Numbered from the stretch's first letter, positions 25,212 through 34,496 are shown. The stretch: 64,000 bases of DNA from Phenylobacterium sp. (GCF_004297125.1 NZ_SCVD01000020.1:310001-374000), one strand, 5' to 3'. Program-made: numbers and translations. The notes: generated by a model not told the origin, from the sequence alone.

Positions 25212-26699
25212 TCAACTCAGCTTGGACTGCCCGCCTGCGGGCTCGCCCTCCTGCGCCAGGTCGGCAGCGGCCGCAAGCTTGCGCAGGGTCTCCATGTGGC
25301 TGGCCCGGCTGATGCCGTAGCCCAGCAGCAGCAGAGCGGCGACGCCATACAGCACCATCTGGGTCGGCACGTAGACCAGGCCGAGACCCCGCACGACCTC
25401 CGGCGCCACGGTCCCCGGCTTGGCGCCGGTCGGGAAGCCGATCGCGCCGACGATCATGCCGGAGGCGAAGATGCCCAGGCCGGTGGTGGACTTGTTGGCG
25501 AAGGCGATGGCCGCGAAGAACAGGCCCTCCTGCCGCCGCCCGGTCTTGAGCTCGGCGTCCTCGACCACGTCGGCGATCATCGACGAGAAGAGGATGTTGG
25601 CCACGATCCCCAGGCCCACCGACAGGATGTTGGTGACGAAGATCGTGCCGAAGATCAGCGGAGAGTCGTTCTCTGGGAAGGCGCCCACGAGCCGCAAGGC
25701 GATCGGACCGATCTGGAAGGCCAGGCCAGCCGGGATGAGGAGGATGGCCGTCGGCCGCTTGTCGAAGCGTTTGGCCAGGCGCGGAGCGGCCATGAACGCC
25801 AGCACCGCCGCCGCCAGGCTGGAGAAGCTGAACAGCGCGATCTCACCCGCCCCGAACTCCCAGTAGTAGGTCGCGAAGTACAGGTTGATCGCGAAACCCA
25901 GCCCGATACCCGCATACAGGAAGAAGCTGGCGGCGAGGATCATCAGGAAGTTGCGGTTGTGAAGGGTCCCGACCATCTCGCGCGCCAGCCGGCGGATCGT
26001 GGCCCGCTGCCGGGGCGGGTCGCGGAGGTACGGGATCTGCCCGTGGGTGCCGATCGAGGTGACCAGGATGGCGAACAGCATCAGGCCGGCCGCGAACATG
26101 CCGTAGGTCGCATAGCCCTGCGGATTGAGCTGGCCCACCGGATACGCCGCGGTGGGTTTCAGGAACACCGCCAGCGCCAGGCCGTACATGGCCAGCCCGC
26201 CGGCCCAGCCGAACAGGTAGCGATAGCTGAGCAGCCTGGTCCGCTCGTCGTACTCGGTCGTCAGCTCGGCGGCGAGCGCGGCCGAGGGGATCTCATAGCA
26301 GCTGATGAAGCTGCGGATCAGCACCGCGACCGCAACCAGATAGGCCACCTGCCCGCCCTGGCTCCAGCCGGTGGGCGGGTTCCAGATCAGCATGAAGGAG
26401 AGCGCCACCGGGATCGCCGCGCCATACATCCACGGATGTCGTCGCCCCCATTTCGAGCGCGTGTTGTCCGAGAGCTGGCCGATGATCGGATCGATGAAGG
26501 CGTCGAGGATCAGCGCCATCATGATCGCCAGGCCGACCGTCTGCGCCGGCAGGCCAACGACCTGGGCATAGAAGAAGGCCAGGAAATAGGAGAAGCCGTT
26601 GTCCTTGATCCCGAAGGCCACCGATCCGAAGCCGTAGAACAGCCGTGTGGAGGCGCCGAGCCGGCGCGCGCCGGGATGCGCCGTGGTGTCGGTGGCCAA
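25212..26699 (-). CDS. MFS_2 / GPH-type cation symporter
   Basis: A 495-residue, 12-helix transporter of the glycoside-pentoside-hexuronide:cation symporter group (LacY-unlike, MelB-like). I prefer the TTG start at 26699, because GGAGG sits 8 nt upstream and it gives the usual short N-terminus; a TTG at 26777 is possible but lacks a site. Recognisable segments are FGSVAFGIKDNGFSYFL, DAFIDPIIGQLSDNTRSKWGRRHPW (the conserved loop 2-3 motif) and the mid-protein repeat. The substrate could be a sugar, sterol-like or organic acid; many GPH homologues in degraders of plant compounds are uncharacterised. It lies between a TetR-type gene and an acyl-CoA ligase. Confidence 0.85.
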   Translation of the reverse strand: MATDTTAHPGARRLGASTRLFYGFGSVAFGIKDNGFSYFLAFFYAQVVGLPAQTVGLAIMMALILDAFIDPIIGQLSDNTRSKWGRRHPWMYGAAIPVALSFMLIWNPPTGWSQGGQVAYLVAVAVLIRSFISCYEIPSAALAAELTTEYDERTRLLSYRYLFGWAGGLAMYGLALAVFLKPTAAYPVGQLNPQGYATYGMFAAGLMLFAILVTSIGTHGQIPYLRDPPRQRATIRRLAREMVGTLHNRNFLMILAASFFLYAGIGLGFAINLYFATYYWEFGAGEIALFSFSSLAAAVLAFMAAPRLAKRFDKRPTAILLIPAGLAFQIGPIALRLVGAFPENDSPLIFGTIFVTNILSVGLGIVANILFSSMIADVVEDAELKTGRRQEGLFFAAIAFANKSTTGLGIFASGMIVGAIGFPTGAKPGTVAPEVVRGLGLVYVPTQMVLYGVAALLLLGYGISRASHMETLRKLAAAADLAQEGEPAGGQSKLS

Positions 26700-26847
26700 G
26701 GGGAGGTCCTCCGGGAGTGCGCGGCGTTCGCCGTCTGCCTGTGCCGCATACGTGGGGGAGCCGCTCGGCGACGTCAATCCATTTGAGCTTCTGGTACGGA
26801 CATCCGGCTTGAGCGGTGGAGCCCGCCAGTTGAGTATCCGGTATTGC

Positions 26848-28119
26848 CTAGCCGGCCGCCGGCGACGCCAGGCCCTCGAATAGCGGCCGCACGTAGTGCT
26901 GGACCACCGTCTCGGGCGCCATGCCCGGGGTCCAGTAGTGCAGCTCGGCCGCCGCGTTGATCGCGGTGCTGATGATCTGCGAGGCGATGTTCACGTCCAC
27001 CGGGGCGACGGAGCCGTCGGCGATCCCGTCGCACAGGATCGAGGCGAACCGGTAGGAGAGCCGGTTGAAGCGCTGCATGAGCTGCGGCCGCAGCGCCTCG
27101 GGGACGGCGGTCAGGGCGGAGGTCCGCAGCAGCGGCGCCTCGCCGCTCACCTGGTGCTCGATCAGGGCGGCCACGATGGACGCCAGCACCTCGAGGCCGG
27201 AACCGCCCTGCTGCTCGGCCGCATGGATCGCCCGCCACATGATGTCGAAGGTGCGCTCGAAGCAGGCGACGACCAGGTCATCCTTGGTCTCGTTGTGGTG
27301 GTAGAAGGCGCCCTTGCTGACGTTCAGCCGCGCGGAGATCCGCTCGACGGAGGCGCCGTGATAGCCCTCCTCGTTGATCAGGCAGGTGGCCGCCTTCAAG
27401 AACAGCTCCGACGAGGCGCTGGCGCTGGGTCCGTCCTCGCGGGTCAGGCGGAGCGGCTTCGGCGCCGGCCAGGCGGCGCCCTTGGCGACGAGGCCGTGGG
27501 TAAGGATGCCGGCCATCCGGTCGGCGGTGCGCGGATAGTCGGACAGCTCGGTCTGGTGCTGCCACGCGACGATCCAGAACATCTCGCTCAGCAGCAGGTG
27601 GGCGCGCGCGTTGCGGTGCAGGCGCGGCAGGAGGTCCGGCCCCGCCAGCAGGCGCCGGAAGCTGCGGAACATGTCCACATAGACCTTGTTCACGACCTCG
27701 GAGTTCAGCGCGCGGACGTCGTTGAACACCGGCAGGGCGTCGCCCTCGCCCACCTCGACCTGTCGCGCATGGTCGAACCAGGCGTGGATGAAGGCCGACA
27801 GCCGTTCGGCGACGGTGGCCTCGCCGGCCCCTGCGGCGATCAGCGCCTCATAGGCCTCAACGCCCTTCAGGAAGGCGGCGGCGGCCAGCTCCTCCTTGTT
27901 GCGGAAGTAGTAGATGACCCCGGTCGGCACGAGGTCCAGGCGCGCGGCGACGTCGCCCAAGGTCATGCCGCGCACACCCTTGCGGTTCATCTCCGCCACC
28001 GCCGAACAGACGATGGCGTTGCGCTTGGCCTCGTAGCGCCGGGTGGGCTGGCGCCGTTCCGCCGGGTTGCTCCCCGCCTGGTTCTTCGACGAGGCCCCAT
28101 CGTCGACTGTCATCCCCAT
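26848..28119 (-). CDS. Tandem TetR regulator (two TetR domains in one chain)
   Basis: A 423-residue protein with two TetR N-terminal domains. The first covers about residues 28-75 (RNAIVCSAVAEMNRKGVRGM then LGDVAARLDLVPTGVIYYFRNKEEL). The second is near residues 240-290 (ATCLINEEGYHGASVERISARLNVSKGAFYHHNETKDDL). Each is followed by a helical ligand-binding-like region, so the whole looks like a duplicated TetR protein or a covalent dimer. Typical TetR regulators have about 200 residues. It is divergent from the CoA transferase gene, and a palindrome lies 20 nt before that gene. It is likely to regulate the CoA transferase and perhaps the downstream MFS/ligase genes. Confidence 0.85.
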   Translation of the reverse strand: MGMTVDDGASSKNQAGSNPAERRQPTRRYEAKRNAIVCSAVAEMNRKGVRGMTLGDVAARLDLVPTGVIYYFRNKEELAAAAFLKGVEAYEALIAAGAGEATVAERLSAFIHAWFDHARQVEVGEGDALPVFNDVRALNSEVVNKVYVDMFRSFRRLLAGPDLLPRLHRNARAHLLLSEMFWIVAWQHQTELSDYPRTADRMAGILTHGLVAKGAAWPAPKPLRLTREDGPSASASSELFLKAATCLINEEGYHGASVERISARLNVSKGAFYHHNETKDDLVVACFERTFDIMWRAIHAAEQQGGSGLEVLASIVAALIEHQVSGEAPLLRTSALTAVPEALRPQLMQRFNRLSYRFASILCDGIADGSVAPVDVNIASQIISTAINAAAELHYWTPGMAPETVVQHYVRPLFEGLASPAAG

Positions 28120-28200
28120 GCCATCGTCTTAGCGGAGTTCGGGCGGCGTCTCCATGGCCCCTTCCGCAGGGTCAGTTGTGGCAAGTCGCGCCGCGGGCTT

Positions 28201-28214
28201 AGTTGGCTCCAACT
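28201..28214. promoter_or_regulatory. Palindrome between the tandem TetR and CaiB-type genes
   Basis: AGTTGG-CT-CCAACT is a perfect 6-bp inverted repeat with a 2-nt centre, 20 nt upstream of the CoA transferase ATG. The position in a divergent intergenic region next to a TetR gene makes it a candidate operator. It is short for a TetR site, so chance occurrence is possible. Confidence 0.4.
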
Positions 28215-28233
28215 GTTGTGCGGGAGGTGCGCC

Positions 28234-29406
28234 ATGCTGCTCGAGGGCTTGAAGGTCGTGGAGATGGCCACCTGGGTCGCCGGGCCCAGCGCCGCCGCCG
28301 TGCTGGCCGACTGGGGCGCCGAGGTCGTCAAGGTCGAGAGCCCGATCGGCGACGCCACCCGCGTCTACTATCCCGACACCCCCGAAAACCCCGGCAATCC
28401 AATCTTCACCAACGAGAACCGCGGCAAGAAGGGCGTGCTGCTGGACATCTCCAGGCCTGAAGGCCGCCACGCGCTGAAGGCCCTGCTGCGCCAGGCCGAC
28501 ATCTTCATCACCAATGTGCGGCCCGGTTCCATGAAGCGGCTGGGCCTGGACTACGAGAGCCTCAAGCCCGAGATGCCGAACCTGATCTACGGGGCGGTGA
28601 CCGGCTATGGCCTGGTCGGACCGGAAGCGGACACGCCAGCCTTCGACATGACCGCCTTCTGGACCCGCTCCGGCGTCGCGCACGCCACGATCCCCCCGGA
28701 CCAGGAGCCGTTCGCGTCGCGGCCGGGCTTCGGCGATCATGTGACGGCCCTGGCCACGGTCTCGGCGATCCTGGCGGCGCTGCACGAACGCCATTCGACC
28801 GGCCGCGGACGGCTGGTCGAGACCAGCCTGCTACGGGCCGGCGCCTATGCGATCAGTTGGGACCTCGCCATCCAGCTCCGCTTCGGCGAGGTGGTCACCG
28901 CCCAGCCGCGCGACGAGCGGCCGGGTCCGATGTCGGGCTTCTTCCGCACAAAGGACGATCGGTGGCTGCTGCTGCTGCCGCGGACGCTGGACTGCTTCAC
29001 CAATCTGATGATCGCCCTGGACCGCCCTGAGATCCTGGCCGAGCCGCGCTACGATCCGCCGGTGACCGACATGGACACGGTGCGCGAGATCCGGGCGGTC
29101 GTCGACGAGGCCTTCGCCCGGATGACCCTGGCCGAGGTGGGCGAGCGGCTGACCGCCGGCGACCTGGCCTGGGCTCCCATGGGCACCCTGGCCGAACTCG
29201 CGGAGGCGGACTTCGCCCGCGACGCCGGCTGCTTCGAGGTCGTGGACGATGGCTGGGGCGTACCCTGCCGCGTGCCCGCCTCCCCCGCCCGCTTCCCCGA
29301 AGGCGCGCCGCCCGTGAGCCGTCCCGCGCCGAAGCTGGGCGAGCACACGCGTGAAGTGCTGGAAGCCGCCGGCCTAACCGCAGCCGAGATCGACGCTGTG
29401 CTCTGA
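28234..29406 (+). CDS. CaiB/BaiF family CoA transferase (formyl-CoA transferase-like, class III)
   Basis: A 390-residue class III CoA transferase. The ATG at 28234 has GGGAGG upstream and gives MLLEGLKVVEMATWVAGP. The block AAAVLADWGAEVVKVESPIGD followed by FTNENRGKKGVLLDI-PEGR is diagnostic. The usual catalytic Asp is expected in the middle region: AFDMTAFWTRSG near residue 140 carries the Asp, as in other family members. The enzyme moves CoA between carboxylic acids without net ATP use. It could supply an alternative to the neighbouring acyl-CoA ligase. Divergent from the tandem TetR gene. Confidence 0.9.
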   Translation: MLLEGLKVVEMATWVAGPSAAAVLADWGAEVVKVESPIGDATRVYYPDTPENPGNPIFTNENRGKKGVLLDISRPEGRHALKALLRQADIFITNVRPGSMKRLGLDYESLKPEMPNLIYGAVTGYGLVGPEADTPAFDMTAFWTRSGVAHATIPPDQEPFASRPGFGDHVTALATVSAILAALHERHSTGRGRLVETSLLRAGAYAISWDLAIQLRFGEVVTAQPRDERPGPMSGFFRTKDDRWLLLLPRTLDCFTNLMIALDRPEILAEPRYDPPVTDMDTVREIRAVVDEAFARMTLAEVGERLTAGDLAWAPMGTLAELAEADFARDAGCFEVVDDGWGVPCRVPASPARFPEGAPPVSRPAPKLGEHTREVLEAAGLTAAEIDAVL

Positions 29407-29509
29407 GGCGGGCAATTCGCAACGCGAAGGCCCACGGACAGCGAACGACGTATTGCCAGTCGATGCGGCGCGGTGACACTTGACCCTGCGTTGACGGGGG
29501 TTTGCGACC

Positions 29510-31081
29510 ATGGGGATTTCGCGGCGGGCGTTCCTGGAGCGCGTGGGCAAGGCCGGTGGCTACGGGGCGATGTTCGTCACCATGCAGGGCCTGGGCCTGC
29601 TGGCGGTGTCCAAAGCCTATGCGGGTCCGCCGCAACTGCCGGCCGGCAGCGGCAAGGGGATCAAGGTGGCCGTTCTGGGGGCCGGCATCGCAGGGCTGGT
29701 CGCGGCCTACGAGCTGCGCAAGGCCGGCTACGAGGTCACCGTCCTGGAGGCCCGCGAGCGGCCCGGCGGCCGCGCCTGGAGCGTGCGGCGCGGCACGGTG
29801 ATCCAGCAGGACGACCGCCCCGACCAAGTCGTCGACTGGGACGCGGGAACCCACCACTACATGAACGCCGGCCCGGCCCGCATCCCGCAGACCCACCACG
29901 CCATCCTCGGCTACTGCCGCGACCTCAACGTGCCGCTCGAGGTGATGGTCAACGGAAACCGCAACGCCAAGCTGGACTACAAGGGCAAGGTGGTCAGCAA
30001 CGGCCAGGCGATCAACGACACCCGCGGGGCCTTCTCCGAACTGCTGGCCAAGGCCATCGACAAGGGCGCCCTGGACCGCGAGCTGACCGGCGTCGACAAG
30101 CAGCGGCTGCTGGGCTACCTCGGCGCCTACGGCGACCTGGACCCCAAGCACGTCTATTCCAACCGCGAGGCCCGCGCCGGCTTCAAGAACTGGCCGGGCG
30201 GCTACGATCACCCGCCCAGCGGCGCCGATCCGCTTCGCCTCTCCGACCTCATGCAGGCCCAGTTCTGGGGAATCTCCGGCTTCTTCGAGGAACTGGTCGA
30301 GATGCAGGCGACCATGCTGCAGCCGGTGGGCGGCATGGATCGCATCAGCTACGCCCTCTACGAGCAGGTGAAGCCGACGGTGACCTTCGGCGCGGTGGTC
30401 AAGGAAATCCGTCGAAGCGGCAAGGGCGCCAAGATCGCCTACGCCGTGGACGGCGCGGCCCGCACCCTGGACGCCGACCATGTGATGATCACCATCCCGC
30501 TGCCGGTGCTGGCCAAGATCCCGGCCGACTTTTCGCCTCGGGTCCAGGAGGCCGTGGTCTCCGGCGGCAAGACCTATGCCCACGGCACCAAGGTCGGCTG
30601 GCAGTCGCGCCGGTTCTGGGAGCAGGACGACTTCCAGTTCGGCGGCCTGGGCTGGACCGACGAGCCCAACGAGCTGGTCTGGTATCCGTCCGGCGGCTTC
30701 GGCGAGAAGACCGGCGTGCTGGTCGGCGCCTATTCGATCGGCTTCTCAGGGTTCATGAACCCGCCGAAGTACGCGGCGATGTCGCTGGAGGAGCGCTTCG
30801 CCGTTTCGCGCCGGGTGATCGAGAAGTTCCACCCCGGCCGCGGCAAGGAACTGGAGAAACCGTTCTCGGTCTCGTGGAAGCACACCCCGTTCAGCGAGGG
30901 CGTGGCGGTGAACTGGAGCCCCAACCAGCGGGCCGGAGACTATGCCGTGCTCTGCAGGCCGGACGGCCCGTTCTACTTCGCCGGCGAGCACATGAGCTAC
31001 ATCAACGCCTGGCAGGAAGGCGCCGCGCTGGCGGCCCACGAGGCGATCAAGCTGATCCAGGCCCGCGTCTCGGCGGCCTGA
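29510..31081 (+). CDS. Flavin amine oxidase, Tat-exported
   Basis: A 523-residue FAD-dependent amine oxidase. The N-terminus carries a twin-arginine signal (ISRRAFLERVGKAGG), pointing to folded export with bound FAD. The dinucleotide-binding motif VAVLGAGIAGLVAAYEL with the conserved RERPGGRAW follow at residues 58-95. The C-terminal FAD motif is FYFAGEHMSYINAWQEGAALAAHEA, so the cofactor site is complete. Such exported homologues oxidise primary or polyamines or amino acids, releasing aldehyde, ammonia and hydrogen peroxide. The substrate is unknown. GGGGG precedes the ATG at a 9-nt distance. Confidence 0.9.
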   Translation: MGISRRAFLERVGKAGGYGAMFVTMQGLGLLAVSKAYAGPPQLPAGSGKGIKVAVLGAGIAGLVAAYELRKAGYEVTVLEARERPGGRAWSVRRGTVIQQDDRPDQVVDWDAGTHHYMNAGPARIPQTHHAILGYCRDLNVPLEVMVNGNRNAKLDYKGKVVSNGQAINDTRGAFSELLAKAIDKGALDRELTGVDKQRLLGYLGAYGDLDPKHVYSNREARAGFKNWPGGYDHPPSGADPLRLSDLMQAQFWGISGFFEELVEMQATMLQPVGGMDRISYALYEQVKPTVTFGAVVKEIRRSGKGAKIAYAVDGAARTLDADHVMITIPLPVLAKIPADFSPRVQEAVVSGGKTYAHGTKVGWQSRRFWEQDDFQFGGLGWTDEPNELVWYPSGGFGEKTGVLVGAYSIGFSGFMNPPKYAAMSLEERFAVSRRVIEKFHPGRGKELEKPFSVSWKHTPFSEGVAVNWSPNQRAGDYAVLCRPDGPFYFAGEHMSYINAWQEGAALAAHEAIKLIQARVSAA

Positions 31082-31098
31082 CGCTCCGCCACGAAAAA

Positions 31099-31124
31099 GG
31101 GCCGCGCGGTTCGCCGCGCGGCCC
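31099..31124 (-). terminator. Rho-independent terminator-like hairpin
   Basis: GGGCCGCGCGG-TTCG-CCGCGCGGCCC is a perfect 11-bp stem with a 4-nt loop. The five A's at 31094-31098 read as TTTTT after the stem on the minus strand, so it best fits termination of minus-strand transcripts coming from the URC genes. On the plus strand it could still stop the amine oxidase transcript, but without a T-run. Confidence 0.7.
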
Positions 31125-31290
31125 CAAGTTCGAGGAAGGAGAACGCCCCGAGAGGGCAAGCCCACAATGTGACCGGGGTTCACCTGGCGACAGCAGACAC
31201 CGGTGTCCGCAGGCCGTTTTGCCGCCGAACGCCCACCATCGAAGCACGACCTGCCCCGGGCGCCCGAATCCTCGGCAAGAGCTTGTCGTC

Positions 31291-31328
31291 GGAGCTATCG
31301 CCGGTTCGCTTGAACCGGCGATAGCTCC
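31291..31328. repeat. Perfect 17-bp inverted repeat
   Basis: GGAGCTATCGCCGGTTC, loop GCTT, then the exact complement. The 17-bp stem has no T-run on either side. It lies 67 nt downstream of the upp stop on the minus strand. It could be a transcript stabiliser, an RNase processing site or part of a small RNA. Confidence 0.75.
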
Positions 31329-31394
31329 AGACCTTTGCTTGAGAGATGGACCGTTCGTCGTGCGGGGGCCCACCCAACCTGGTCGACGAATGGT

Positions 31395-32036
31395 CTAGCG
31401 CGTGCCGTACATGCGGTCCCCGGCGTCGCCCAGGCCGGGCAGGATGTAGCCGTGGTCGTTCAGGCGCTCGTCGATCGCGGCGGTCCAGAGGCGCACGTCG
31501 GGATGATGGCCCCGGAACTTCGAAATTCCCTCAGGAGAGGCCAGCAGGCAGGCCATGCGGATCGACCTGGCGCCCGCCTCCAGCAGCCGGTCGACGGCGG
31601 CGATGGCGGTGTTGCCGGTGGCCAGCATCGGGTCGATCACCACCACGGTCCGTTCGGCGATATCGAGCGGCGCCTTGAAGTAGTATTCCACACAGGCCAG
31701 CGTGGCGGGGTCCCGGTAGAGGCCGACGTGGGCCACGCGGGCGGCGGGCACCAGGTCCAGCATCCCGTCCAGCATGCCCATGCCCGAGCGCAGGATCGGC
31801 GCGAACACCAGCTTCTTGCCGGCCAGTTGCGGCGCCTTCATCCGCATCAGCGGGGTCTCGATCTCGACCTCTTCCATCGGCAGGTCGCGGGTCACTTCGT
31901 AGCAGAGCAGCGCGCCGATCTCCTTGAGGAGCTGGCGGAAGCTCTTGGTCGAGGTGTCCTTCTTCCGCATGAGGGTCAGCTTGTGCTGCACCAGCGGATG
32001 GTCGACGACGGTGACGCCCTTCATCTCCCGAACCAT
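31395..32036 (-). CDS. upp: Uracil phosphoribosyltransferase (URC6-like)
   Basis: A 213-residue phosphoribosyltransferase that converts uracil and PRPP to UMP in the cytoplasm. The ATG at 32036 gives [20 protein letters not shown], the usual UPRT start; a long in-frame upstream extension is an artefact. Key features are the [12 protein letters not shown] loop near residue 80, the PRPP-binding [14 protein letters not shown] block near residue 130 and the uracil-binding C-terminal region [17 protein letters not shown]. It is the last gene of a three-gene unit with URC1 and URC4, so here it probably feeds uracil into degradation as well as salvage (as URC6 does in yeast). Confidence 0.95.
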   Translation of the reverse strand: MVREMKGVTVVDHPLVQHKLTLMRKKDTSTKSFRQLLKEIGALLCYEVTRDLPMEEVEIETPLMRMKAPQLAGKKLVFAPILRSGMGMLDGMLDLVPAARVAHVGLYRDPATLACVEYYFKAPLDIAERTVVVIDPMLATGNTAIAAVDRLLEAGARSIRMACLLASPEGISKFRGHHPDVRLWTAAIDERLNDHGYILPGLGDAGDRMYGTR

Positions 32037-32050
32037 CTTCAAGAATCCCC

Positions 32051-33214
32051 TTAGAAAACCGTGCCGTCGGAGATGACAGCGATGGGCGGCGACAGGTCGG
32101 GCCGCTTCTGCCCGGCGATCCGCCGGCCCGCGGCCCACGAGCCGCCCTCCAGCACCCGCGCCAGCGGGAAGTCCTCGGCGGTCACGCCCAGCCGCTCGCG
32201 GACCAGGGGCGCCAGTTTGTCCAGCAGGGCCACGGTCAGAGATCGCCAGCCCACCACCAACGGGCCGTCGACCGGATGGGCGCGGCCGGCGTCGGCCGAA
32301 TCCTTCAGGACCAGGACGCCGGTGTCCACGAACAGGCCGCCGTTGCGGTATTCGGCGAGGCCCGTCAGCCCATCGACATCCACGACCTGGACGCCCGAGG
32401 CCTCGAGCGGTTCGATCAGCGAATAGCTCATCCACTGGCTGAGCTTGTGCAGCGGCACGAAGCCGTCGACCGCGGGATGCGTCCAGCAGTCGCCCAGCGG
32501 CACGCCGCCCAACGTCAGTCGACCCGGCCAGATCGGCCCCAGGGCCTGCAGCAGCACTTCCAGGATCACCGGCGCGGGCAGCCGGCCGTTCTCCGCGTGC
32601 CTGGCCATGACGTCGAACAGCGCGCCCGGCCGACCCACCGCCTCGCCCAGGCGGCGCAGCAGGGCCGCGCGACCCTCCAGACCCACCAGAGGGTTGTCGG
32701 ACGTCACCTGGAACGCCTCGCCGATCATCGCCGCATCGACCTTGCCAAGCGCGTCGGCCCGCAGCGGGTCGCCGGGATCGGACGACATCGCCCCGGACTC
32801 GAAGAACCGCAGCGACGCCACGCCCAACCCTTCGGAACGGCCCAGCACCGCGCCGGTGGCCGCGTCGCGATAGCGCCACGCCGCGCCGGCGCCAGCGTCC
32901 AGCAGCACGGACGGGATCACCAGGTCGAACGCCGCCCGGCCCAGCTCGGCCGGATCCGACGGCTTCTCCCGCTCTGCCCAGAGGTCTCGACCACCCACCA
33001 CGAAGTGCCGCCAGCGCGCATGGAACGGGACCTTCAGGTCGGGATAGTTCAGCCGCACGGTCTCGGCCGTCAGGTCGGCGGCGGCGTCCAGGCGCGCCAG
33101 GTCCAGCCGCCACTCCGCCAGGCCGCCGCCCTCGGCGATGGCCAGCATCTCATGGGCGCGGCTCCGCACCGCCGCCGCGGACAACAATCCGCGCGCGGTC
33201 TCACTCTCGCTCAA
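32051..33214 (-). CDS. urc4: DUF1688 family protein, URC4-like uracil catabolism protein
   Basis: A 387-residue DUF1688 protein. The preferred TTG start at 33214 has AAGGAA upstream and lies 2 nt past the URC1 stop; longer starts inside URC1 are unlikely. Conserved family features include the opening [19 protein letters not shown], a central [23 protein letters not shown] region and, late, [18 protein letters not shown]. In the yeast URC pathway URC4 is essential for uracil breakdown. It acts after URC1, on a ribosylurea-type intermediate, to help release urea. The exact chemistry is still poorly defined. Position between URC1 and upp supports that role. Confidence 0.85.
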   Translation of the reverse strand: MSESETARGLLSAAAVRSRAHEMLAIAEGGGLAEWRLDLARLDAAADLTAETVRLNYPDLKVPFHARWRHFVVGGRDLWAEREKPSDPAELGRAAFDLVIPSVLLDAGAGAAWRYRDAATGAVLGRSEGLGVASLRFFESGAMSSDPGDPLRADALGKVDAAMIGEAFQVTSDNPLVGLEGRAALLRRLGEAVGRPGALFDVMARHAENGRLPAPVILEVLLQALGPIWPGRLTLGGVPLGDCWTHPAVDGFVPLHKLSQWMSYSLIEPLEASGVQVVDVDGLTGLAEYRNGGLFVDTGVLVLKDSADAGRAHPVDGPLVVGWRSLTVALLDKLAPLVRERLGVTAEDFPLARVLEGGSWAAGRRIAGQKRPDLSPPIAVISDGTVF

Positions 33215-33216
33215 AG

Positions 33217-34473
33217 CTAGAATTCCTTCAGGTCGCGGCCGACGGTCTTCTTGAGGTCTTCCTCGGACGGCGCGCCTTCCGGCGTGAAATAGCCGGCCGC
33301 CTTCTTGGCCTCCATCTCGACGCTGGCGTCCTGCGGCACCAGGTCGTCGGGGATCGGCACCCGCTCGCCGATCTCGATGCCGCCGCCCACCAGGGCGTCG
33401 TACTTCATGTTGGACATGGAGACGAAACGGTCGATCCGGCGGATGCCCAGCCAGTGGATGACATCGGGCATCAGTTGCTGGAAGCGCGCGTCCTGCACGC
33501 CGGCCACACACTCGGTCCGCTCGAAATAGGTCGCCGCCTGGTCGCCGCCCGGCTGGCGCTTGCGGGCGTTGTAGACCAGGAACTTGGTCACCTCGCCCAG
33601 CGCCCGACCTTCCTTGCGATTATAGACGATCAGGCCCGTACCGCCCTCTTGCGCCTGGCGCGTCGCCTCCTCGATCCCGTGCGTGAGATAGGGCCGGCAG
33701 GTGCAGATGTCGGAGCCGAACACGTCGGAGCCGTTGCACTCGTCGTGGACCCGGCAGGTCAGCGGCACGCGCCGGTCGCCCAGCTTGGTCGCATCGCCGA
33801 AGATGTAGAGGGTCATCCCACCGATCGGCGGCAGGAACACGGCCATGTCCGGGCGGGTGACCAGCTCCGGATACATGCCGCCGGTCTGTTCGAAGAGCAC
33901 GCGGCGAAGCTGCTGTTCCTCGACGCCGAACCGCGCGGCGACGCCGGGCAGATGCCAGACAGGATCGATGGCTGCCTTGGTCACGGCCACGTCGCCGCTC
34001 TCGTGCAGCACCTGGCCGTCGGCCTTCAGCCGGCCCGCGCGCATGGCCTCGGCGATCTCCGGCAGGGTGATCCGCGCCTTGGTCACCGCGATGGTCGGGC
34101 GGATATCGACGCCCTCGGCGATCTCGGCGGCGAAATCCTCGGCGATCCGGGCGCCCCAGGGGTCGAGCGACACGATCTTGCCCGGTTCGCTCCATTGCGG
34201 ATGCGGCCCGACCGGCACGACGGGATGGGTGTTCACCAGCTCGGGCCGGACCATCGGGTCCATGGCGCCGGAGGCCACCGCGAGCGCGCGGTAGATCGAA
34301 TAGGCGCCGCCGTGGGCGCCGATGGCGTTGCGGTCGGAGCCGGCGTTGGCGGTGGCCACCACAGGGCCGCGCACGCGGGCGGTCGGGGCGTCCCACACGA
34401 TCGGAAAGCGGTTGGTCGCGCCGGCGCCCGGGTGCGACGTCAGACGGATATGCGATGTCCTGTTACCGGACAT
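33217..34473 (-). CDS. urc1: GTP cyclohydrolase II homologue, URC1-type uracil catabolism enzyme
   Basis: A 418-residue protein. The ATG at 34473 has GGAGG 10 nt upstream. Residues about 195-375 match the GTP cyclohydrolase II fold: RVHDEC246 and DIC257-TC259 give the three zinc-binding cysteines, and YNRKEGRALG (284-293) equals the catalytic YxRQEGRGIG block of RibA. An N-terminal extension of about 190 residues, with the conserved IGAHGGAYSIYRALAVA segment, distinguishes URC1-like proteins from riboflavin enzymes. In yeast, URC1 is proposed to open the pyrimidine ring of a uridine nucleotide. No riboflavin genes are nearby, which favours the uracil role. First gene of the urc1-urc4-upp unit. 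Confidence 0.88.
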   Translation of the reverse strand: MSGNRTSHIRLTSHPGAGATNRFPIVWDAPTARVRGPVVATANAGSDRNAIGAHGGAYSIYRALAVASGAMDPMVRPELVNTHPVVPVGPHPQWSEPGKIVSLDPWGARIAEDFAAEIAEGVDIRPTIAVTKARITLPEIAEAMRAGRLKADGQVLHESGDVAVTKAAIDPVWHLPGVAARFGVEEQQLRRVLFEQTGGMYPELVTRPDMAVFLPPIGGMTLYIFGDATKLGDRRVPLTCRVHDECNGSDVFGSDICTCRPYLTHGIEEATRQAQEGGTGLIVYNRKEGRALGEVTKFLVYNARKRQPGGDQAATYFERTECVAGVQDARFQQLMPDVIHWLGIRRIDRFVSMSNMKYDALVGGGIEIGERVPIPDDLVPQDASVEMEAKKAAGYFTPEGAPSEEDLKKTVGRDLKEF

Positions 34474-34496
34474 GGGGCTCAAACCTCCAGAGTCGA

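Larger units (their letters stand above)
31082..31394. other. Gene-free 313-nt intergenic region with two strong hairpins
   Basis: No convincing coding region is visible. It contains an 11-bp stem hairpin (31099-31124) that is followed by a T-run on the minus strand, and a separate perfect 17-bp hairpin (31291-31328). It lies between the end of the amine oxidase (plus) and the end of the uracil phosphoribosyltransferase (minus). The two hairpins could serve as transcript ends or could flank a small RNA; no promoter could be identified by eye. Confidence 0.5.

Noticed and set aside
32037..33113. In-frame N-terminal extension of uracil phosphoribosyltransferase into the DUF1688 gene
   Set aside because: The standard UPRT start [15 protein letters not shown] begins at 32036; the extension is Gly/Ala/Arg-rich and overlaps a conserved gene.
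33215..33511. Longer start for the DUF1688 protein inside urc1
   Set aside because: The TTG at 33214 has a ribosome site and gives the expected length; the longer form would overlap a conserved cyclohydrolase C-terminus.
33217..34473. Riboflavin biosynthesis GTP cyclohydrolase II (ribA)
   Set aside because: The catalytic core is similar, but the 190-residue N-terminal extension and the neighbours DUF1688 and upp point to the URC1 subgroup; no other riboflavin gene is near.
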